NCBI GenBank assembly: GCA_944376065.1
Contig: CALWBL010000002.1
Span: 186,001-250,000 of the forward strand
From: an uncultured Butyricicoccus sp.
GTDB taxonomy: Bacteria; Bacillota; Clostridia; Oscillospirales; Butyricicoccaceae
Direction: 5' to 3'
Length of the DNA stretch: 64,000 nucleotides
This document shows, piece by piece, positions 26,796 through 34,232 of this stretch. The first letter of the stretch is position 1, and every line of letters starts with the position of its first letter. The notes beneath the pieces were generated by a model, which did no database searches, was not told the DNA's origin, and saw only the letters and a list, made by a program, of their open reading frames with translations. Position numbers and translations under genes: made by a program.

Positions 26796-28637
26796 ATGTA
26801 TAAACGATTTGATGATCTTAAAACCAAAGTGCTTTCTCTGCCATATGAACCCGGCGTTTATATTATGAAAAATAAAGCTGGAGATGTTATCTATGTTGGA
26901 AAGGCAAAAGCACTTAAAAACCGAGTTTCTCAGTATTTCCAAAGTGATACAAGGCATAGCCCAAAGACGAAAGTAATGGTTTCTCATATTTGGGATTTTG
27001 AGATTATTGTAACCGAATCAGAATTTGAAGCACTGGTGCTTGAAAATGCAATGATTAAGAAATACAAGCCCAAATACAATATTTTGCTTAAAGATGATAA
27101 GGGATATCCATTTATTAAAGTTTCAACATCTAAGCCATTTCCGGAATTTGAAATTGTTTCTTCGCCAAAGGCGGACGCTGATAGATATTTCGGTCCATAT
27201 TTAAGCCGCAACGCTGCAAGACAAGCAATAGATACTATAAGCCAAACATTAAAACTAAAAACTTGCAGACGTATTTTCCCAAGAGATATAGGAAAGGGGC
27301 GACCATGTCTAAATAAACATTTAGGAAGATGCATTGCTCCATGCACAGGTGAGATTTCACAGCAAGACTATGCAAAACTCATTTTTGAGGCCATTGAGCT
27401 TTTACAGGGAAATGATAAAACTCTCTTAAAAGACCTCAATGAACAAATGCAAGAATATTCAGAAAACTTAAACTTTGAACGCGCTGCAATAATAAGAGAT
27501 AGAATAAGAGCAATACAGGGATTAAATGAAAAACAAAAGGTTGTTGCAGGTTATTTTGCTGATTTAGATGTTGTTGTTTTTGTGCAAGGTCAAACAAAAG
27601 GCTGTGTGGTTGTGCTTCATTATTTAGGTGGTTCTCTGCAAGATAAAGAATATACAATTATAGACGGCACAAGCAGCGAGGATTTTAGTGAGGTTTTAAG
27701 TGCATTTTTAAAGCAATATTATTCACTGCGTAAAGTTGTGCCTAAAACAGTGCTTTTAAGCCATGAAATAGAGGATATTGAGGCCATAAATGAATTTTTA
27801 TCATCTGTTGCAGGTAAAAATATAATTTTAAGCGTTCCAAAGCGTGGAAAACGTCATGATTTAGTTAGACTTGCAGAAAAAAATGCAAGCGAGGAAATAG
27901 CACGAACAGAAACCAAAGAGCAAAGATATGCAAAATCACTTGAGCTGCTGCAAAATATAACGGGTATGCAAAACTTGCCTGTGATACTTGAAAGCTATGA
28001 TATTTCAAACTTCGCTGGAGCAGACACAGTAGGCTCAATGGTGGTTTTTGAAAATGCGCAGCCAAAACGCAGTAAATACCGCAAATTTAAAATAGAATGT
28101 ACCGCAAACGGTCAAGATGATTATGCGGCTATGTCAGAGATGCTAACAAGACGCATTGAAAGATTTAAAGCTGGTGATGAAAAATTCTGTCCACTTCCAG
28201 ATGCATTTCTGATTGATGGCGGTTTGGGGCATGTTAGAACAGCTAAGGCTGTATTGGATAAATTTAATATAGCTGTGCCATGTTTTGGAATGGTCAAAGA
28301 TGACCACCACAGAACAAGAGGACTTATTGCACCAGATTCAAGGGAGTTTGGCATTTCTACTATGCCTGCGGTTTTTGCTCTTATAGGTCGAATACAGGAA
28401 GAAACACACAGGTTCGCTATAACTTTTAATAGAAATTTAGGCTCTAAGCGTATGCGGACTTCAACCCTTGATAAAATTGTGGGAGTGGGAGAAAAACGCA
28501 GAAATGAGCTTTTAAAACATTTTAAAACAATAGATGCAATACGTAAAGCAGACATAAATGAGCTTAAACGTGTTGTGCCTATAAGTACTGCTAATGCAGT
28601 ATATGAATTTTTTCATCCAGGAGAAAATAAAACGTGA
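26796..28637 (+). CDS. uvrC: Excinuclease ABC subunit C
   Basis: Dual-incision nuclease of nucleotide excision repair. 613 residues from the ATG at 26796: GIY-YIG nuclease (about 14-95, PGVYIMKN...DVIYVGKAK), a UVR motif that binds UvrB (about 200-235), an RNase H-like 5' nuclease (ESYDISNFAG, DAFLIDGGLGH) and C-terminal helix-hairpin-helix (about 560-610). AGGAG lies five bases before this ATG; a longer frame from 26643 crosses the upstream terminator and is not used. The stop overlaps the rsmD start. Confidence 0.96.
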   Translation: MYKRFDDLKTKVLSLPYEPGVYIMKNKAGDVIYVGKAKALKNRVSQYFQSDTRHSPKTKVMVSHIWDFEIIVTESEFEALVLENAMIKKYKPKYNILLKDDKGYPFIKVSTSKPFPEFEIVSSPKADADRYFGPYLSRNAARQAIDTISQTLKLKTCRRIFPRDIGKGRPCLNKHLGRCIAPCTGEISQQDYAKLIFEAIELLQGNDKTLLKDLNEQMQEYSENLNFERAAIIRDRIRAIQGLNEKQKVVAGYFADLDVVVFVQGQTKGCVVVLHYLGGSLQDKEYTIIDGTSSEDFSEVLSAFLKQYYSLRKVVPKTVLLSHEIEDIEAINEFLSSVAGKNIILSVPKRGKRHDLVRLAEKNASEEIARTETKEQRYAKSLELLQNITGMQNLPVILESYDISNFAGADTVGSMVVFENAQPKRSKYRKFKIECTANGQDDYAAMSEMLTRRIERFKAGDEKFCPLPDAFLIDGGLGHVRTAKAVLDKFNIAVPCFGMVKDDHHRTRGLIAPDSREFGISTMPAVFALIGRIQEETHRFAITFNRNLGSKRMRTSTLDKIVGVGEKRRNELLKHFKTIDAIRKADINELKRVVPISTANAVYEFFHPGENKT

Positions 28638-29182
28638 GAGTAATTTCAGGAAGCGCAAGGGGTTGTAAATTACAACCCGTGCCAGGTATGAACACAAGAC
28701 CCACAACTGACAGAGTCAAGGAATCAGTTTTTAATATAATACAAATGCATATAAGAGATGCAAATGTTTTAGACCTTTTTGCTGGAACAGGTCAGCTTGG
28801 TATTGAAACATTAAGCCGAGGGGCTAAACATTGCGATTTTGTAGACCATGACAGAAAGGCTCAGCAAACTATAAAAAAAAATTTAGGTTTAGCAAGAGTT
28901 GAGGATAGAGCAACACTACATTGTATAAATGCAAAGGATTTTGTAAAGAGGGTCTCTAACACAAAATATAACCTCATATTGCTTGACCCCCCATATGGTG
29001 GAAAAATATTAAATGATGCACTTTTTATGCTGAATCAGTTTGACATTTTAGCTCCCTCTGGTATAATATTATGCGAAAGTGCTGTCGAGGACGAAATATA
29101 TTCGTCTTATCAAGTAGCTAAAGAATACCGATACGGTGCAATAAAAATTACTGTGCTTTATCATAAAGATAGCTCGGTTTAA
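28634..29182 (+). CDS. rsmD: 16S rRNA (guanine966-N2)-methyltransferase RsmD
   Basis: Methylates G966 of 16S rRNA using S-adenosylmethionine. 182 residues with SAM motif DLFAGTGQLGIE and the N6/N2-methyltransferase motif LDPPYGG; the N-terminal RVISGSARG is typical. It begins with GTG in a GTGA overlap with the uvrC stop, indicating coupled translation. The neighbouring gene is coaD, an arrangement conserved across Firmicutes. Confidence 0.95.
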   Translation: MRVISGSARGCKLQPVPGMNTRPTTDRVKESVFNIIQMHIRDANVLDLFAGTGQLGIETLSRGAKHCDFVDHDRKAQQTIKKNLGLARVEDRATLHCINAKDFVKRVSNTKYNLILLDPPYGGKILNDALFMLNQFDILAPSGIILCESAVEDEIYSSYQVAKEYRYGAIKITVLYHKDSSV

Positions 29183-29208
29183 TAATACTAGATATGGAAA
29201 ATAAAAAT

Positions 29209-29694
29209 ATGAAAATTGCAATTTACCCAGGCAGCTTTGACCCAGTTACCCTTGGTCATTTGGATATTATAAATAGGGCTGCTGCTTTATTTGATAAACT
29301 TATAGTCGTGGTCATGCACAATGTATCTAAAAAACCTATTTTCTCCGTTGAGGAAAGAAAAGAATTCCTTCGTCAAACAACAAGGAATATAAAGGGCGTT
29401 GAAATAGATAGTTTTGGCGGTCTGCTTGCAGATTATGCTGCAAAACGGGGAGCTTGCACAATAGTTAAAGGTCTAAGAGCGGTCAGTGATTTTGAATATG
29501 AATTTCAAATGGCTCTGACAAACAGAAAGCTGAACCCAGAAGTAGATACCGTATTTCTTATGACGAGTGCAGAATATATGTACCTTTCATCTTCAATGGT
29601 TAAAGACATCGCACTGCATGGTGGAAATGTGGCAGACTTTGTGCCTGACCAAATCGAGGGCGAAATTATAGCGAGAATACGAAAGGACGGATAA
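29209..29694 (+). CDS. coaD: Phosphopantetheine adenylyltransferase
   Basis: Penultimate step of coenzyme A synthesis: ATP plus 4'-phosphopantetheine gives dephospho-CoA. The start at 29209 gives 161 residues, the usual length, and the family's standard opening IAIYPGSFDPVT. An upstream in-frame ATG at 29194 would add MENKN but has no ribosome site. Motifs: TLGHLDII (nucleotidyltransferase T/HxGH), KGLRAVSDFEYE, and SSSMVKDIALHGG (ISSTxVR-like). Part of rsmD-coaD-29700. Confidence 0.95.
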   Translation: MKIAIYPGSFDPVTLGHLDIINRAAALFDKLIVVVMHNVSKKPIFSVEERKEFLRQTTRNIKGVEIDSFGGLLADYAAKRGACTIVKGLRAVSDFEYEFQMALTNRKLNPEVDTVFLMTSAEYMYLSSSMVKDIALHGGNVADFVPDQIEGEIIARIRKDG

Positions 29695-29699
29695 AGAAA

Positions 29700-30161
29700 A
29701 TGGCAACAGTAGAAGAACTGGTAAATAGCCTTTATGAAATGGTACAAGACGCAGGTGCAGTACCATTTACTGATAAGTGTATGCTGGAGCGCGATAGAGT
29801 GCTGGACATGCTCGATGAGCTTAGAGTTTCTCTGCCAGCAGACCTTAAAATGGCACAGGATATTGTTGAGAAGCGTAATGAGCTGCTAACAGCAGGCAAA
29901 CGTGAGGCAGATGCACTAAAGCAGCAGGCAGAAGACGCTGCACGTACACTCATATCTGAAACTGAGGTTATGAAAGCTGCACAGGCTAAAGCTAAGGAAA
30001 TTTTAGGAAATGCTGAAATTCAGGCGAGAGAGCTGCGTAAAGTAGCAAATGAATATTGTGAGGACACCCTAAGACGTACAGAAGAATCTGTGGCTTTAGG
30101 TCTTGCAGAGGTTCAAAAGGCTCGTCAGCGTTTTAGAGATATCGCATCACAAGCTCTGTAA
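29700..30161 (+). CDS. Coiled-coil protein of unknown function
   Basis: 153 residues, no signal peptide or membrane segment. After about 50 residues the sequence is almost entirely charged, Ala-rich helix (EADALKQQAEDAARTLI, KAKEILGNAEIQARELRKV), reminiscent of DivIVA-type or F0-b-type coiled coils but without a diagnostic motif. It starts six bases after the coaD stop and is probably the last gene of uvrC-rsmD-coaD. A scaffold or cell-division-associated role is possible; nothing in the sequence proves it. Confidence 0.75.
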   Translation: MATVEELVNSLYEMVQDAGAVPFTDKCMLERDRVLDMLDELRVSLPADLKMAQDIVEKRNELLTAGKREADALKQQAEDAARTLISETEVMKAAQAKAKEILGNAEIQARELRKVANEYCEDTLRRTEESVALGLAEVQKARQRFRDIASQAL

Positions 30162-30189
30162 TATAAAAAACTTTACTGCTACCCTTATA

Positions 30190-30218
30190 TTTACAAATTA
30201 TGTTTAAGATGTTATAGT
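30190..30218 (+). promoter_or_regulatory. Promoter of the chemoreceptor gene
   Basis: TTTACA, 17-bp spacer, TATAGT, followed by AGGGGG and the start codon; the leader is about 32 bases. Confidence 0.6.
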
Positions 30219-30256
30219 ATTGTTTAAATTCCAAAATATTAGGGGGCTTTGTGAAC

Positions 30257-32251
30257 ATGATAAAAAAACTAAAAATAAAAAAATTATCTACAACTTTAAT
30301 TTGTTACTCGGTTATAATTCTACTTGTATTAAATACAATAGCTGCAGTTCTGATGAGTTTTGAGTCAGCTTCTGCAATGAACAGTAAACAAAATGATTAT
30401 TTAGAGAAATCACTTACCAGTGCTGAAGAGCGGATTGAACAATTCGTAGAGAATTATATAAATATTGGTCAAATGCTATCTGATAACCAATTCATAAGGT
30501 CAGCAGTTGCAGAATCTACAACTATTACGCCAATGTTAACTGCCCCAAGTTTTCCACAAGCAGTATATGCTATGACCCAAACAGTCAACAGATATGATGG
30601 AATAATGTCTATAGGTATAGGAAGCATTGCAGAAAATAATATTTATACTGACTCTGGTCAGCAGGTGAATATTGTTTTAAAAGATAGAGAGTATTATGCT
30701 GCAGTTACTAATAACCAGCCTTATGTTACAGAGCCTTATGCAGACACCATAACTGGTAATATATGTGTATCCATTGGATTGCCTATTGTATATGATGGTA
30801 GAACAGTTGGTGTATTGTGTCTGGATATAAATTTAAATGGTTTATATACATTTATTGAGAGTATGTCATTTGGTGAGTCAGGACGTATGTTGCTCATTAG
30901 TGAAAATAGAGTAATAATGGCATACACAAATAAAGATATGCTGGGTTCAGACTTTAGCGTGCTTGGTATAGCAGGCGATGAGTTTATGTCCGAACTTGAT
31001 AATCCAACTGGTAATCTTACGAATTATACAATTAACAATCAGCAAAAAGTTGCTATGATAACAGAAATAGAAGATTATAATTGGACACTTGTAGTTGGTA
31101 TGTCATCAAGTGAGTATAATTCAGCTACTTTTCGTGTAATTGGTTTTCTTGTTTTGCTTTTAATTGCAATAACAATTGTGTTATGCTTATTGTTACGTAA
31201 TATAATTACCAAAAAATTAACTCCAGTTACAAAAATAAAGCATGCATTGAGTCAGATGAGAGATGGTAATTTACATATTCATCTTGAAAGCACAAGCAAC
31301 GATGAAATTGGTCAGATTTCTCAATCAATTATTGATTGTACAAACACTCTTTCGTCATATATAACTGAAATCGATACCATAATGAAACAACTTGCAGATG
31401 GTAATTTGCGTGTAAGATATAATGTTAAGTTTAAGGGTGATTTTGAGCCTATTCAAAAATCTATTGGCCGCTTCGTTGCTCAACTTTCAGAGCTTGTGCA
31501 TAATGTTGCTCAATCCGCCGCTTCAGTAAATTCAAGTTCTATGCATGTTTCTTCTGGAGCTCAAGAATTGGCACAGGGTTCAACCGAGCAGGCAGCTTCC
31601 ATAGAGGAACTGATGGAAACTATATCAGAAATTTCTACTAAAATTGAAACAACTGCTGATGATACACAATTAGCTCAAAAACAGGTTGTAGCCGCAAACA
31701 ACTCTCTTAACCAAAGTAATGTTCATATGACCAATTTAGCTAATATTATGTCACGTATTAGCAATGATTCTACAAAGATTCACAGCATAATAAAAACTAT
31801 TGAGGATATTGCTTTTCAAACGAATATCCTTGCACTTAATGCCGCAGTTGAGGCTGCTCGTGCAGGTCAATCTGGTAAAGGATTTGCAGTAGTTGCAGAT
31901 GAAGTCCGAAACCTATCTTCAAAGAGTACAGCTGCTGCAAGCCAGATTGCTCAGCTTATTGAACGTTCAGTAAAATCCATTGAGGAAGGTGAACAAGCAA
32001 CGCAAAAAACCACTTTGGCATTGGCACAAACGGTTGAACAGGCATCTGTTGTAGGTGAAATCATAGATAAAATTTCTAATGCAACTATTGAACAATCAAA
32101 TGCGATTCATACCGTAAATAAAAGTATGGACCAGATTTCCAGCGTTGTTAAAAATAACTCTGCTAATGCTGAAGAAAGTGCCGCAGCAAGTGAAGAACTT
32201 TCAAGTCAATCACATATACTTGAAGAAATGATAAATCACTTTAAATTATAA
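30257..32251 (+). CDS. Methyl-accepting chemotaxis protein (dCache_1-HAMP-MA)
   Basis: Transmembrane chemoreceptor, 664 residues from the ATG at 30257 (AGGGGG ten bases upstream; a GTG six bases earlier is possible). First membrane helix about 12-35, an extracellular double-Cache ligand domain (about 40-290, with [19 protein letters not shown]), second helix about 292-315, HAMP (about 316-370), a second HAMP-like stretch, then the signalling domain. Its hairpin tip [21 protein letters not shown] and [13 protein letters not shown], which contact CheA/CheW, are fully conserved. dCache_1 domains commonly bind amino acids or small carboxylates; the ligand here is unknown. It is monocistronic, so chemotaxis and flagellar genes must lie elsewhere. 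Confidence 0.95.
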   Translation: MIKKLKIKKLSTTLICYSVIILLVLNTIAAVLMSFESASAMNSKQNDYLEKSLTSAEERIEQFVENYINIGQMLSDNQFIRSAVAESTTITPMLTAPSFPQAVYAMTQTVNRYDGIMSIGIGSIAENNIYTDSGQQVNIVLKDREYYAAVTNNQPYVTEPYADTITGNICVSIGLPIVYDGRTVGVLCLDINLNGLYTFIESMSFGESGRMLLISENRVIMAYTNKDMLGSDFSVLGIAGDEFMSELDNPTGNLTNYTINNQQKVAMITEIEDYNWTLVVGMSSSEYNSATFRVIGFLVLLLIAITIVLCLLLRNIITKKLTPVTKIKHALSQMRDGNLHIHLESTSNDEIGQISQSIIDCTNTLSSYITEIDTIMKQLADGNLRVRYNVKFKGDFEPIQKSIGRFVAQLSELVHNVAQSAASVNSSSMHVSSGAQELAQGSTEQAASIEELMETISEISTKIETTADDTQLAQKQVVAANNSLNQSNVHMTNLANIMSRISNDSTKIHSIIKTIEDIAFQTNILALNAAVEAARAGQSGKGFAVVADEVRNLSSKSTAAASQIAQLIERSVKSIEEGEQATQKTTLALAQTVEQASVVGEIIDKISNATIEQSNAIHTVNKSMDQISSVVKNNSANAEESAAASEELSSQSHILEEMINHFKL

Positions 32252-32259
32252 AATGAAGA

Positions 32260-32297
32260 GAAAGTCTTGGAGCCACAACTCTGAGGCTTTCTTTTTT
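32260..32297 (+). terminator. Terminator of the chemoreceptor gene
   Basis: A 13-bp stem (GAAAGTCTTGGAG with CTCTGAGGCTTTC, including G-T pairs) around CCACAA, followed by T6. Confidence 0.88.
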
Positions 32298-32454
32298 ATA
32301 GACCAAGCCTATTTGGTCAGGCAAACTTGTGTTACCTAGCTGTATTCAGGGAGCAGGATATACTTTTGATATAGACAAAACCTAAGTTTTATTCGTATTT
32401 TATGTGAAGTACAGGGGGAATTTTAAAGGTTTCCTATTTTTCTATGCAGAAAAT

Positions 32455-32468
32455 CGAACAAGTGTTCG
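32455..32468. promoter_or_regulatory. LexA/SOS-box-like palindrome
   Basis: CGAACAAGTGTTCG: two perfect 5-bp half sites CGAAC and GTTCG separated by four bases, matching the Gram-positive (DinR-type) SOS box CGAAC-N4-GTTCG. It sits about 80 bases upstream of the dcw promoter -35 and 190 bases upstream of rsmH. Whether LexA binds is untested. Confidence 0.6.
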
Positions 32469-32547
32469 AGTGCAGAAAAGTGTCGAATTTAATATTAGAT
32501 TTGTGAAAATGCTCTATTTGCATTTGAAAAAAGTTATATAGTTAGGG

Positions 32548-32576
32548 TTGCAAAATGATGACAAAAAGGTTATAAT
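32548..32576 (+). promoter_or_regulatory. Main promoter of the dcw cluster
   Basis: TTGCAA, exactly 17 bp, TATAAT. Transcription would start near 32583 and give a leader of about 77 bases before rsmH. Confidence 0.72.
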
Positions 32577-32659
32577 GATTTAAAGGTGGAGAGGTGTGTC
32601 CAAATCTGCCTAGTTAAATGTTAAATTAGCTTTTATGATATAAGAAATGAGTTTTATAT

Positions 32660-33604
32660 ATGAATCGAAATGATTTTCATCATATATCTATCTTGCTTGA
32701 TGAATGCTTGGATGCATTGCAAATTAAGCCAGATGGAGTATATATGGATGCGACTCTGGGTGGTGCAGGTCATTCTTTGGGAATCGCTCAAAGACTTACT
32801 AACGGCGGTCGCCTTATATGTGTTGACAGAGATGATGCTGCACTTGCTAATGCTGAAAAGCGTCTTAAAGATATTCGTGAACGTGTAACACTAGTTAAAA
32901 GCGATTTCCGTAATCTTGATAGTGTAATTGCTGCTCAAGGGCTTTCGGGCGTCGATGGAATATTATTTGACCTTGGTGTTTCATCTCCTCAGCTTGATAA
33001 GGCAGAACGCGGTTTTTCTTATATGCAAGATGCACCTCTTGATATGCGTATGGATAGACAGCAAAAACTTACGGCTTATGATGTTGTAAACAGTTTTGAG
33101 CAGTCTGAACTTCGCAGGATTTTAACCGAGTATGGCGAAGAACGTTATTCGCCTAACATTGCGGCTGCAATCGTTCGCACTCGTGAGCAAAAACCAATTA
33201 AAACCACAGGTGAACTTGTTGATGTTATTAGAAGTGCTATGCCAGCTAAAGCTCTAAGAGAAAAACAGCACCCTGCTAAACGTTCTTTTCAGGCAATAAG
33301 AATTGCTGTTAATGATGAGCTTAGTGCGGTTAGAGAGGCTATGCAAAAGGCTATTGATGCACTAAACCCAAATGGAAGGCTGGCTGTAATCACTTTCCAT
33401 TCACTAGAGGACAGAATTGTTAAAGAAACTATGAAAAAAGCGGCTGAAGGCTGCACATGTCCAAGGGATTTCCCTGTTTGTGTGTGCGGAAATAAGCCAA
33501 AGGTAAAGCTGATAAGTCGCAAGCCTATTTTGCCGGGGGAGGGCGAGATTCGTGAAAATGGACGAGCTCGCTCGGCAAAACTTAGAGTTTGTGAAAGGCT
33601 TTAA
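32660..33604 (+). CDS. rsmH: 16S rRNA (cytosine1402-N4)-methyltransferase RsmH
   Basis: Methylates C1402 in the ribosomal P site. 314 residues with HHISILLDE (family HxPVLxxE), ATLGGAGHS SAM loop, FDLGVSSPQLD and the C-terminal AVITFHSLEDRIVK and RARSAKLRVCER. First gene of the dcw cluster here, because mraZ, its usual upstream neighbour, is missing. No good ribosome site is visible and an in-frame TGA lies just upstream at 32645, so the start is constrained to 32660 or later. Confidence 0.96.
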   Translation: MNRNDFHHISILLDECLDALQIKPDGVYMDATLGGAGHSLGIAQRLTNGGRLICVDRDDAALANAEKRLKDIRERVTLVKSDFRNLDSVIAAQGLSGVDGILFDLGVSSPQLDKAERGFSYMQDAPLDMRMDRQQKLTAYDVVNSFEQSELRRILTEYGEERYSPNIAAAIVRTREQKPIKTTGELVDVIRSAMPAKALREKQHPAKRSFQAIRIAVNDELSAVREAMQKAIDALNPNGRLAVITFHSLEDRIVKETMKKAAEGCTCPRDFPVCVCGNKPKVKLISRKPILPGEGEIRENGRARSAKLRVCERL

Positions 33605-33643
33605 CTATCAGAATTTGATTTTTGAGAAGGGAATGGCTTTAAA

Positions 33644-34108
33644 ATGGATAAATCACAACGCACAGGGCGCCAAGCTGTGCCAAATGTGCGTCAGCGAAAA
33701 AAATCCGCTGCACGTGTTCAAACGTCCAGAAGTAAGCTGCTTAGAGTGTTGTCTTTCCCAAGAGTTATGGCTGCTATAGCAGTGGCATGTTTTTGTGTTA
33801 TGTTGCTTTATAGTAATATGCAGCTTACACGTCTTACAAAAGAAATTGAGGAACAGGAGACAGCTTTAGAGCAGGTGCAGAGTGAATATGTTTCACTCAA
33901 AGCACGTCAGGGGCAGACACTAAGCATAAGCTACATAGAACAATATGCACAGAAAGAGCTGGGAATGGTGAAAATGGACCCTTCTCAGATAGAATATATA
34001 GAGATGACAAAACCGGAAGTTACAGAGGTTTCAGATACAACAAAACTAGGGGACGCAGTTGCAAATCTCATGCGTGGCTTTACGGCTGTGTTGGAATATT
34101 TGAGATAG
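33644..34108 (+). CDS. ftsL: Cell-division protein FtsL-like
   Basis: Bitopic division protein that pairs with DivIC/FtsB and FtsQ to activate septal peptidoglycan synthesis. 154 residues: a basic cytoplasmic N-terminus (1-40), one membrane helix (about 42-60, VMAAIAVACFCVMLLY), and an extracellular leucine-zipper coiled coil (LTRLTKEIEEQETALEQV). Sequence identity in this family is low; the call rests on topology and on the position between rsmH and the PBP gene. AAGGG lies about 11 bases upstream of the ATG. Confidence 0.85.
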   Translation: MDKSQRTGRQAVPNVRQRKKSAARVQTSRSKLLRVLSFPRVMAAIAVACFCVMLLYSNMQLTRLTKEIEEQETALEQVQSEYVSLKARQGQTLSISYIEQYAQKELGMVKMDPSQIEYIEMTKPEVTEVSDTTKLGDAVANLMRGFTAVLEYLR

Positions 34109-34232
34109 GCTGCTGAATAAGATGGTACTGCGGGAGTGAGAGGTGGAAACGCTTCTGACTCCCGCTTGTTTGTTTGCTATACATAAACGATTTAGAACTA
34201 CAAAGCAGATTTCAAATGGAGGAATTTCCGAT

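Larger units (their letters stand above)
32298..32659 (+). other. Regulatory gap ahead of the division cluster
   Basis: About 360 bases without a recognised gene. It contains a small hairpin (GACCAA/TTGGTC, 32301-32318), a perfect LexA-type palindrome (32455-32468), a good promoter (32548-32576) and, just after the expected transcription start, a ribosome-site-like AAAGGTGGAGAGG (32582-32594) that is too far from rsmH to serve it. No mraZ gene is present. The stretch 32319-32450 is unexplained. Confidence 0.6.

Noticed and set aside
32301..32360. Cyclic di-GMP riboswitch behind the chemoreceptor gene
   Set aside because: A CAGGCAAAC string resembles part of the GEMM core but the remaining conserved parts are missing or out of order.
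33552..33779. Plus-strand frame spanning the rsmH-ftsL junction
   Set aside because: Overlaps the ends of two firm genes in another frame and has no family features.
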